DNA of 64,000 nucleotides from Deltaproteobacteria bacterium (lineage in GTDB: Bacteria; Desulfobacterota; Syntrophobacteria; Syntrophobacterales; Syntrophobacteraceae), in assembly GCA_012517315.1 (NCBI GenBank), contig JAAYVE010000053.1, forward strand, positions 62,001 through 126,000, given 5' to 3'. The position numbers and the translations under genes are program-made. Each line of letters begins with the position of its first letter. The first letter of the stretch is position 1. Positions 10,080 through 17,334 of this stretch are shown here, in pieces. The notes under the pieces are model-generated. The model was not told the origin of the DNA. It saw only the letters and a list, made by a program, of their open reading frames with translations, and ran no database searches.

Positions 10080-10931
10080 ATGGGATTTTTCAAGGATCTG
10101 ACTCAGGAATTGAACAAGAAGCCGTGGGTTCCCTTCTTGAAAAAGGAGCCGGTGAACTCCGCGGAGACTCCGGCGGGAGAGGTGAGAAGGGATCGGAAGC
10201 CTGCAGCGTTCTGTCTTGAGGATTCGCCGCTGCCCTGCGTGACGGTTTGCACGCCGAAAGCCGGCTGTCCCTGCGGCTGCGAACAGTTGCGGGATGCACT
10301 GGAGGAGGAAATCGGCCGAGCCGGCCTGCAGATCCAGGTGGGCAACCTCAAGGTGGGGTGTGGTGGGTTCTGCGAAGCGGGGCCTTTCTTGGGTTTCCCC
10401 CACAAGGCCTTTTTCTACTTGAAAGTGCGGCGGGAACACGTGCATTACATTGTTCATGAAACCCTTCTCAAGGGGCGCATCCTCTTCGAGCTTCTCTCCA
10501 TCGACCCCGAAAGAACCTACCGGACCGACATATATTACGACAAGCGCTCGGGGCTCATTGCCACGATCCATGAGGGGATATGCATGGTGGAGGTGGCCAA
10601 GTACTTCCTCGATTTCGAGGAAAACGTCTCGTGCGGCAAGTGTGTTCCCTGCCGACTGGGAATGAAGAGAATGCATGAGAGCATGGAGAAGATCGTCACG
10701 GGGAGGGGAACCGAAAACGACCTACTCCAGATCCGGGAACTCTGCCACGCCATGATCGCCATTCCTCACTGTGAGTTCGCCATGACGAGCAGTCGACCGG
10801 TGCTCAGCGCAGTCACCCATTTTGAGGATGAGTTCAGAGCGCACATAGAGGAGAAAAGATGCCCCGCGGGGGTCTGCAAGGAACTCATGGAATACCAGAG
10901 AAAGCAGGCCATGAGACGCAGGAAGAAATGA
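10080..10931 (+). CDS. NuoE/NuoF-like chimera lacking the FMN/NADH domain
   Basis: 283 residues from ATG 10080, preceded by AGGAAAG. Residues about 50-115 look like a thioredoxin-fold [2Fe-2S] ferredoxin of the NuoE type, with C57/C63 (more Cys at 65 and 67) and C94/C98 in VGCGGFCEAG. Residues about 140-270 match the C-terminal part of NuoF: a degenerate SLBB-like linker, then SCGKCVPCR (C185, C188, C191) and C231 of the NADH_4Fe-4S domain (cluster N3), ending with CPAGVC as in NuoF/HydB proteins. The NuoF Rossmann domain that binds FMN and NADH (Gly-rich GAGFPTG region) is absent. It could pass electrons from another donor into the NuoG-like protein, but cannot be a classical NADH-oxidising subunit. 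The role is inferred. Confidence 0.82.
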   Translation: MGFFKDLTQELNKKPWVPFLKKEPVNSAETPAGEVRRDRKPAAFCLEDSPLPCVTVCTPKAGCPCGCEQLRDALEEEIGRAGLQIQVGNLKVGCGGFCEAGPFLGFPHKAFFYLKVRREHVHYIVHETLLKGRILFELLSIDPERTYRTDIYYDKRSGLIATIHEGICMVEVAKYFLDFEENVSCGKCVPCRLGMKRMHESMEKIVTGRGTENDLLQIRELCHAMIAIPHCEFAMTSSRPVLSAVTHFEDEFRAHIEEKRCPAGVCKELMEYQRKQAMRRRKK

Positions 10932-10997
10932 GGGTGAACCAAGGGACCGGGGTGCTTCAGTACCATCATCTAGAGACCGTCAAAGGGATAACTCGCT

Positions 10998-13313
10998 ATG
11001 GCAACGGGTACACTCAAGATCAACGGCCAGGAAGTGGAAGTGGAAAAGGGCTCAACGATACTCCAGGCGGCGGAGAAGGCCGGGATTTACGTTCCCGTCC
11101 TGTGCTATCATCCCTTGCTGCCGCTGGAAGAAGCTTGTCGCATCTGTGTCGTGGAGGATGTGCGTGGAGACTGGTCCACTCTCGTCGCCGCATGTGTATA
11201 CCCGGTGCGCAACGGAATGGTGATCCAAACCGATTCCCCCATGGTGATCGAAGCCCGCAAGACCATCATGGAGTTGCTCTTGTCCGACCATCCCAATGAT
11301 TGTATGACCTGCTATGCCACGGGCAGTTGTGAGTTGCAGGATCTGGCGCACATCTACCAGGTGAAGTCCACCAAGTACGAGGGAGCACGGCACAAATACA
11401 CCGTTGATTCGGACCCGAGTCCATACCTCTTCATCGACATGAACAAATGCATTTTGTGCCGGCGGTGTATCCGCGCTTGCCACGAAATACAGGGAGCGGA
11501 CATTTGGACGAAGGTCGGCCGGGGTTTCGACCAGCGGATTTCCACTGCCTTCGGCCTTCCCCTTGCGGAGGCTGGGTGCGAGGACTGCGGTCACTGCGCG
11601 GATTTCTGCCCGGTGGACGCCATCGGGTACCGGGTGGGGAGGGGTGAAGTGCGTTCCTGGCAGTTGAAGGGAACGGCGACCATTTGCCTCCACTGCCCTT
11701 CAGGCTGCAGGGCTCAGTACGATACTCTGAAAGACAAGGTGGTGCGGGTTGTGGGGAACGCCGAGTCCCCGTCGAACCGGGGAGCCCTGTGCAAGGCAGG
11801 CCGTTTTAATTTCAATTTCATCAATTCGCCCGACCGCCTGAGAACTGCTGCAATGCAAAATGCTCAGCGAGAGCTGGTTCCGTGTTCTACGGATGAGGCT
11901 CTCGATGCTGCGGCTGCAGCCCTTCAAAAGGTCCGGGATTCTCACGGGGTGAACTCCATTGCTGTGCTCTGTGGGAGCATGCTCACCAACGAGGAGTATT
12001 ACCTGGCTCAAAAACTCGCCCGTTGCGCCCTCTTCACCAATCACGTGGACAACGCCTCCGGAGCCTGGCAGCAGGCGATTCACGAGGCCATGTCGGCAAG
12101 CCTAGGGTTTGGGGCAATGCCCGGCAGCCTTCAGGACATCGAACGAGCCGGTGCAGTGCTCGTGATGGGATCCAATACCATCGAAAAGCATGCCATGGCG
12201 GCAATTCGAGCCCGGAAGGCTGCGCGTGGGGGAGCCCCTCTCATCGTGGTCCATCCTTCCCCAGTGCCAATGACCAAGACTGCGAACATGCATCTGGCCA
12301 TCAAAGCAGGGAGTGAATCGGCCCTGTTACAGGGTTTGATCAAGGTGATCCTCACGGAAGAGCTGTACGACAAGGCCTTCGTGGAGAAGTGCACGCAGGA
12401 TTTTGCGAAGTTGGAACGGAGCGTCCAGAAGATCAACCTGGGGGACGTCGCGGAAAAGACCGGCCTCTCTGAGGAGCAAATCCGGGATGCCGGCCGTCTC
12501 TACGCCAGCCGGAGGCCTGCCTGCCTCGTCCATGGGGCGGAACCGCTGGACAACACGGCCAATGAGAGCTTCTATCGGAATTGTGTGAACCTTCAATTGC
12601 TCCTAGGATCGGTGGGGGTGCCCGGTGGAACTCCCTGCCTCATGGGATTCGGCGGAAACGGGCAGGGTGCCGGCGATTTCGGAGCGCTTCCCAAGTACCT
12701 TCCCGGTTACCGTCCTGTCACGTCGAGCCCTGCCAGGAAGACCGCAGCCAAGGTATGGGGAGTTTCGCCTCCTGACAAGCCCGGTATGCACTGTTCGAAG
12801 GTCTTTGAAGCCATCGAGAGGGGCGAAATCAAGGGACTTTACCTGATCGGGCTCAATCCCTTAGAGCTCGTGCCCAATAAGAAACGGTTGGAAAGCGCCC
12901 TGGCAAGGCTGGATGTGCTGGTTGTCCAGGACTGCCTGAGTTCGGAACTGTGTGAGGCGGCGCAGGTCGTTCTTCCAGCGGTGACTTTTGTGGAGAAGCG
13001 GGGGACGGCCACCAATTGTGAACGGCGAATCCAGCGCTTGCAGCCGGTTTTGGCTTTGCAGGGCGATGTCCGCAGCGATTTCGACCTGATCAATGGTCTT
13101 TTGGGAAGGCTCGACGGTGAACTTCAGGCTGACTCCCTCGAATCGGCTTTTGCAGAAGCCGGCCAACTGATTTCCGATCTGAACGGTCTTTCCCATGAAA
13201 CCATTGCGCCCGAGGGCGTTCAGTGGCCGGTCGGTGACGGTCCTGCAGGGGCCGAGAGAATTGCGCTGCCGGAAGGAGAAAAGAGCAAGTTCAAGTTTGC
13301 CGCCGTGAAATGA
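10998..13313 (+). CDS. NuoG / formate dehydrogenase alpha-like iron-sulfur protein
   Basis: 771 residues. Order of clusters: [2Fe-2S] (C36, C47, C50, C66); the His-Cys [4Fe-4S] site typical of NuoG and Fe-hydrogenase (H98, C102, C105, C111); two ferredoxin [4Fe-4S] (C151/154/157/161 and C194/197/200/204); then a MopB [4Fe-4S] (C230, C233, C237, C265) and a molybdopterin-oxidoreductase-like domain to the end. Where formate dehydrogenases have the Mo-ligating Cys or Sec, the aligned stretch (about 351-360, DNASGAWQQA) has none, and the C-terminal dinucleotide-binding domain is not evident. It is therefore more likely an electron-transfer NuoG analogue than an active formate dehydrogenase. It follows the NuoE/F chimera closely. 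Confidence 0.85.
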   Translation: MATGTLKINGQEVEVEKGSTILQAAEKAGIYVPVLCYHPLLPLEEACRICVVEDVRGDWSTLVAACVYPVRNGMVIQTDSPMVIEARKTIMELLLSDHPNDCMTCYATGSCELQDLAHIYQVKSTKYEGARHKYTVDSDPSPYLFIDMNKCILCRRCIRACHEIQGADIWTKVGRGFDQRISTAFGLPLAEAGCEDCGHCADFCPVDAIGYRVGRGEVRSWQLKGTATICLHCPSGCRAQYDTLKDKVVRVVGNAESPSNRGALCKAGRFNFNFINSPDRLRTAAMQNAQRELVPCSTDEALDAAAAALQKVRDSHGVNSIAVLCGSMLTNEEYYLAQKLARCALFTNHVDNASGAWQQAIHEAMSASLGFGAMPGSLQDIERAGAVLVMGSNTIEKHAMAAIRARKAARGGAPLIVVHPSPVPMTKTANMHLAIKAGSESALLQGLIKVILTEELYDKAFVEKCTQDFAKLERSVQKINLGDVAEKTGLSEEQIRDAGRLYASRRPACLVHGAEPLDNTANESFYRNCVNLQLLLGSVGVPGGTPCLMGFGGNGQGAGDFGALPKYLPGYRPVTSSPARKTAAKVWGVSPPDKPGMHCSKVFEAIERGEIKGLYLIGLNPLELVPNKKRLESALARLDVLVVQDCLSSELCEAAQVVLPAVTFVEKRGTATNCERRIQRLQPVLALQGDVRSDFDLINGLLGRLDGELQADSLESAFAEAGQLISDLNGLSHETIAPEGVQWPVGDGPAGAERIALPEGEKSKFKFAAVK

Positions 13314-13330
13314 ACCCATCCGCCACCACC

Positions 13331-13354
13331 AGCTGAAGATTTGCACCTTCAGCT
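13331..13354 (+). terminator. Perfect 8 bp hairpin after the NuoG-like gene
   Basis: AGCTGAAG (13331-13338) pairs perfectly with CTTCAGCT (13347-13354) around an 8 nt loop, 17 bp after the stop of the NuoG-like gene. There is no T-tract, so intrinsic termination is uncertain. It may be a processing stem or a weak, Rho-assisted end of the nuo transcript. Confidence 0.4.
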
Positions 13355-13548
13355 CATGAAACCCGCCGGGAGGACTTTGGAGCATCTAAAAAAATGGATC
13401 GTCGCAGGGTGAGGATGTCAAACAGGAGAGGTCTCTCCCTGCGCCGTGAGGGGACGGACCCGGGCCCCCCTCCTGGGGCTTGGGCCTTGAAGTCTTCGAC
13501 CATTTCCCGGGGAAGAGGGCCGGGCAGCATCCATGTCCCGGTCGGGTT

Positions 13549-13764
13549 TTAGCGGATCATATCAAAGTCTTCGAAGTCCTGTAGGAAATCCTCTGACAGC
13601 CTGAAACCTGCCATGAGTACACCGCTCTCGGACTGATTGTGGAAGGTCAAAATAAGGCGGTTGGCGTGCTGGGAGTCATCCTCGATCTTGCCGATCTCGC
13701 TGAGCCTTTTTTTCAGGTTTTCCCTGTCGCAGTTTGCGCTGGGTTGAATCCACATCCTTTTCAT
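13549..13764 (-). CDS. Small acidic-tailed hypothetical protein
   Basis: 71 residues, not recognised. The ATG at 13764 is preceded by a very strong GGGGGAGGGG ribosome binding site (plus-strand 13773-13782 region), which is the main support. It begins with basic and polar residues (MKRMWIQPSANCDRENLKKR), continues with a hydrophobic beta-like stretch (RLILTFHN) and ends in an acidic tail (EDFLQDFEDFDMIR). No signal peptide or membrane segment. It stands alone on the minus strand between the NuoG-like gene and the histidine kinase gene. Real-gene status is probable, not certain. Confidence 0.55.
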   Translation of the reverse strand: MKRMWIQPSANCDRENLKKRLSEIGKIEDDSQHANRLILTFHNQSESGVLMAGFRLSEDFLQDFEDFDMIR

Positions 13765-14502
13765 GTTTGCAGCCCCTCCCCCTGTTGGTGTTCATCGTGC
13801 AGAGCCTTTTCCTGAGACCAGATCATTACCATGAACATTGAAAAATAACAAGGCGTTGAGATGCATTTCGGGGACGTGGCACAAGGCCGAATCGAGGAGG
13901 TCCCAGGCAAAAGGCGCGATCCCTCGCGACACCATGGAAGGTCGCAAGAGGGCAATTTTGCCGAGTTCCGGACGGCTCTTGCCAGGGGCTGAGGCAGAAG
14001 AGGGATGGGGGGGAGGATGCAATTGAACTCATGTCATGAAGGTGTGCAAAATCCGTTTGCCTCAAGCGAATTGCCGCTGGCGTCTGTCGGGTCTCGACAG
14101 CGTCGAAAGGCGCATGGCCCCGTCCCATCAATGGAAATGAACAAACGAACAACGAATTTGACCGGGAAACGATATCGTGCTTTAATCCCAGTGAGCAGAT
14201 CGATCATGAGGTCTCTTGCGCATGACTCTGTCGAGTGGAAGCCGCTCTTCTCTCCTCTGCCGCTTATCTCCCCCAAACTCCAGTTCTCAATGAACACCGC
14301 CTGTGCGGGGGGCTGGAGGAATTCTCTTCGGCCTGCATCATGATGACGCCTCCCCCGAGCCGTTCCTTTGCCGGTTTGATCGGCAATCCGTGAGAGTGGG
14401 GAGGGGGATGACGTGGGAAAAAATGGGGCAAGCTGGTCGCAGACACGCCTGGAATGCAATTGAGGGTGTGTTGCAACTTTTCCTTTCACGCGGGCCCGGA
14501 CC
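13765..14502. other. 738 bp intergenic region with one strong promoter
   Basis: No convincing gene is present; short frames here have no homology that I recognise and poor starts. The plus strand carries a good sigma-70 promoter at 14158-14186 (separate entry), leaving a leader of about 310 nt before the histidine kinase gene. The leader has small inverted repeats, for example CTCCAG near 14279 and CTGGAG near 14311, but no clear terminator or known riboswitch. Confidence 0.5.
14158..14186 (+). promoter_or_regulatory. Sigma-70 type promoter upstream of the histidine kinase
   Basis: TTGACC (14158-14163, 5 of 6 matches to the -35 consensus), a 17 bp spacer, and TTTAAT (14181-14186, 5 of 6 matches to the -10 consensus). 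It would start transcription near 14193, about 310 nt before the kinase gene, so it drives either a long leader or a separate small RNA. Confidence 0.55.
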
Positions 14503-16593
14503 ATGCAATTCATCAGCCGACTGAGCTTTCAGAACAAAATCATGCTGGTCACCTTGGCCATGCTGTTGTTTGTGGTGGTCACAGGGGCCGTTGCGATCGA
14601 AAGGCTGATCCTGCCGGCCATGGAAAAGGACCTGGAGTTCGAGGCGGGCAGGGTGAACAGGACTGTTCTCTCCCAAGTGGTGGAGTTGCCGCGGGAGGAT
14701 TTTGAATCGGAGGCGAAAAGAAGACTCTTCACCCTTTTTCAGGTGCGTCCCAAGCTTCTCTTCGTGGAACTGACGGATGCCGACAACCGGGTGATCTTTC
14801 AAATGGAAAAGGAGGCGCTCGGCGAGGGGATCGATCGATGGATCTCCGAGGGCGTTCAGCCTGGGAGCCTCTATTCCAGGGAAAAGACACCCCACGGGCC
14901 AATTTACGAGATGGTGACCCAGACGCGAGGTTCTCACGTTTCAAATGCACCGTTGACCGTTCGTGTGGGTTTTTCCACCAAGTCCCTGGACGATCTCGGC
15001 CGGCAGTTGTTCCAGGTGTTGATCACCACTGCCCTGGTTTTGCTCGTGGTGAGCTTTTTCGTCACGCGATGGTTCACCAGAATGATCGTCCTGCCGGTGA
15101 ACCGGCTTCTTGGCATGGCCCATTGCTTGGCCACGGGGCGGTTGGAGGATGTGGTGAAAGAGGTGAAAGCGAAATTTCCCTGCGCCAATTCTGATTTCGG
15201 AGGTGAAGGGGTTCTGGACAAGGGTCCAGGGGAGTTCACCCCCTACTGTTCCCGGTGTCCGCTTGCCCGCAACGGGGAGGTCATGGAAGCGCCCTTGCCG
15301 CCTCGGGACTCAGCCGATCCCTGCAGCCAATGCGCGGTTTACGCCCGTTCCGGCAAGGATGAACTTTCGAGGCTTTTTCTGGCATTCCAGTGCATGGCCG
15401 CAGGGATCCGATCCTACCAGGAGAGGCTGCGCCTGCGCTATGAGTTCGAACAGAGGCTCTTGGATGCGTGCCCCGACGGTATCATGGCAAACGATCGGGA
15501 AGGGCGCATCATTCTTTTCAACAAGGGCGCAGAGCGGCTTCTGGGATATGAATCAAAGGAAGTGCTGGAAACACGGTTCTCCGTGGAGCAAATTTACCCC
15601 CCAAGAGAGGCCCATGCGGTGAAGAAGGCCCTTCTCAGCGAGGAGTACGGGGGACCGGGCATTCTGGTGGATTACTCAACGGAGGTCATCCGTAAGGACG
15701 GTCGTTCCATTCCTATTCGGCTCTCTGCGGCGATCCTCTATAAGGGTTCGCAGGAGATCGCCGTCGTCGGGTTTTTTCATGATCTCTCCGAGCTGCGTGA
15801 GTATATGGACGCCATCATTCAGGCCAACAACAGCCTGGATGCTGCAAACAAGCGCCTTTCTCGACTGAATCGACATTACATGGAGATGCTGAGTTTCGTC
15901 ACTCATGAACTGAAGTCTCCTGTTTCCAACGCCTTCATGAGCGCCAATGCTCTGAAGCAGGGAATTTTCGGTTCACTGAGTCGGGACCAGGATTTCATGG
16001 TGGACGCCGTCTGCCGCAATCTGACGCAGTCAATGGAAATGATTCGGCATTACCTGGACTTGGCCAGGATTGAACGGGACGAATTCCCCGTTCAGAAACG
16101 CTGGACGCCGATTCTGGCTGAGATTGTGGAGCCGGTGCTCAAGGGGATGGGGAATGCCATACGGGAGCGAGGAGTGAAAGTGGAGGTGAACATCCCTGAC
16201 GATTTCTGTTGGAATCTGGATCCGGAGTTGTTCAGGGGGGTTTTCACCAATCTTGTGGGAAACGCCCTGAAGTATGGGGAAGAGTCGGGCAGAATCCGCA
16301 TCACGGTGCAGCGCGAAGACGGCGGGGTGAGGATGGAGGTGTGGAACAGTGGTGCAGGTGTTCGTGAAGGGGATCGACACCGGCTTTTCCAACGTTTTCA
16401 GAGGCTTCAAGGGCCCAGGGGGGGGGCCGTAAGGGGAACGGGGCTGGGTCTGTTTATAACCCGGACCATCGTGGAACGGCACGGAGGGACCATCCACAGC
16501 GAGGGGGAGGAAGGGTCCTGGATCAGTTTTGTCATTCGTTTGCCCTCCACTTCAGAGTCGCAGGGAGAGGAAGAGTGCCAGATGAATCAATAG
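14503..16593 (+). CDS. Membrane PAS sensor histidine kinase with Cys-cluster HAMP insert
   Basis: 696 residues. TM1 about 12-35, a periplasmic domain about 36-168, TM2 about 170-188, HAMP from about 190. The HAMP is split by an insert (about 225-283) with five cysteines: C227, C249, C252, C274, C277, spaced as two CxxC pairs plus a single Cys; the second HAMP helix resumes at GKDELSRL. A PAS domain follows (about 315-430), then HisKA with phospho-acceptor H468 in FVTHELKSP, and HATPase_c with N box NLVGNALKYG and G box GTGLGLFI. It probably phosphorylates the REC protein downstream. The Cys cluster suggests metal or Fe-S binding and hence redox sensing, which is inference. A G9 tract lies at 16418-16426. 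Confidence 0.9.
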   Translation: MQFISRLSFQNKIMLVTLAMLLFVVVTGAVAIERLILPAMEKDLEFEAGRVNRTVLSQVVELPREDFESEAKRRLFTLFQVRPKLLFVELTDADNRVIFQMEKEALGEGIDRWISEGVQPGSLYSREKTPHGPIYEMVTQTRGSHVSNAPLTVRVGFSTKSLDDLGRQLFQVLITTALVLLVVSFFVTRWFTRMIVLPVNRLLGMAHCLATGRLEDVVKEVKAKFPCANSDFGGEGVLDKGPGEFTPYCSRCPLARNGEVMEAPLPPRDSADPCSQCAVYARSGKDELSRLFLAFQCMAAGIRSYQERLRLRYEFEQRLLDACPDGIMANDREGRIILFNKGAERLLGYESKEVLETRFSVEQIYPPREAHAVKKALLSEEYGGPGILVDYSTEVIRKDGRSIPIRLSAAILYKGSQEIAVVGFFHDLSELREYMDAIIQANNSLDAANKRLSRLNRHYMEMLSFVTHELKSPVSNAFMSANALKQGIFGSLSRDQDFMVDAVCRNLTQSMEMIRHYLDLARIERDEFPVQKRWTPILAEIVEPVLKGMGNAIRERGVKVEVNIPDDFCWNLDPELFRGVFTNLVGNALKYGEESGRIRITVQREDGGVRMEVWNSGAGVREGDRHRLFQRFQRLQGPRGGAVRGTGLGLFITRTIVERHGGTIHSEGEEGSWISFVIRLPSTSESQGEEECQMNQ

Positions 16594-16689
16594 GCGCCGA
16601 TCCTAAAGCATCGAAAGGCACCAAGGGCTGAAGGCCGGCCGGACAGATTGGAAACCGTCATTCAACGCACTTCCATGGAGGTTTGTCTT

Positions 16690-17097
16690 ATGGCTGAGGA
16701 CAGAATTCTCATCATCGATGATGATCCCAGTTTCCTGGAGATCACAGGGGCCATCCTCAGGCGCTTTGGTTATGACGTGCTCACAGCGGACAACACAGTG
16801 GAGGGGTTGCGGTGCATTGAGACCGAGCAACCGGATCTCCTCATTCTGGACATCATGATGGCGACCATGGACGAAGGACTCCGATTTGCCGTGAAGCTGA
16901 GACAGAACGAGAAACTGCGGCGCCTTCCCATCATCATCATCTCCGCCCAGCCTGACACGGAGAAGGGCTATTCGCGGGATCTGGACGAGGACATGGACTG
17001 GATCGCAGCGGATATTTTCATGGAGAAACCTGTGGATCCACAAGCCTTGAAAGAGAACATACAACTGCTTCTCTCAAGGGAACAGTCACCACGGTGA
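16690..17097 (+). CDS. Single-domain response regulator (REC only)
   Basis: 135 residues from ATG 16690, chosen because GGAGG (16677-16681) sits 8 nt upstream. A complete receiver domain: acidic pair in LIIDDDPSF, phospho-acceptor Asp in LLILDIMM, a conserved Ser in IIISAQ and Lys in MEKPVDP. No output domain, so it acts by protein contact or phosphorelay. It lies 96 bp after the Cys-insert histidine kinase, its likely partner. Confidence 0.92.
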   Translation: MAEDRILIIDDDPSFLEITGAILRRFGYDVLTADNTVEGLRCIETEQPDLLILDIMMATMDEGLRFAVKLRQNEKLRRLPIIIISAQPDTEKGYSRDLDEDMDWIAADIFMEKPVDPQALKENIQLLLSREQSPR

Positions 17098-17334
17098 AGA
17101 TCTCTTTCTTTTGAGATTCCGCCAATTCCTGTTTCCCGTGAACTCTCTGCACGATCGGCACCAGGCCGAGTGTCCGTTCCCTCTCCCTTCGCGGATCGCC
17201 GCTGTGATCGCCCTGAATTCCCGCACCCTTGCCGACCGCACTCCACCAGCAGTCTTCTGAGTGCCTGAAGGTCTTGTGATCGCTTGACACAAACCCAAAA
17301 CCATTTTCTGTCCAAAGCATATTGGGAGGAAAGA

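Noticed and set aside
12048-12078. Selenocysteine formate dehydrogenase in the FdhA-like gene
   Set aside because: No in-frame TGA and no downstream hairpin at the place of the Mo ligand.
14005-14343. 112-codon plus-strand frame in the gap before the histidine kinase
   Set aside because: No recognisable protein features and a promoter lies inside it; more likely non-coding leader.
17284-17312. Perfect TTGACA at 17284-17289 as promoter for the GltD-NuoG fusion
   Set aside because: No acceptable -10 box at 16-18 bp spacing; left out as a feature.
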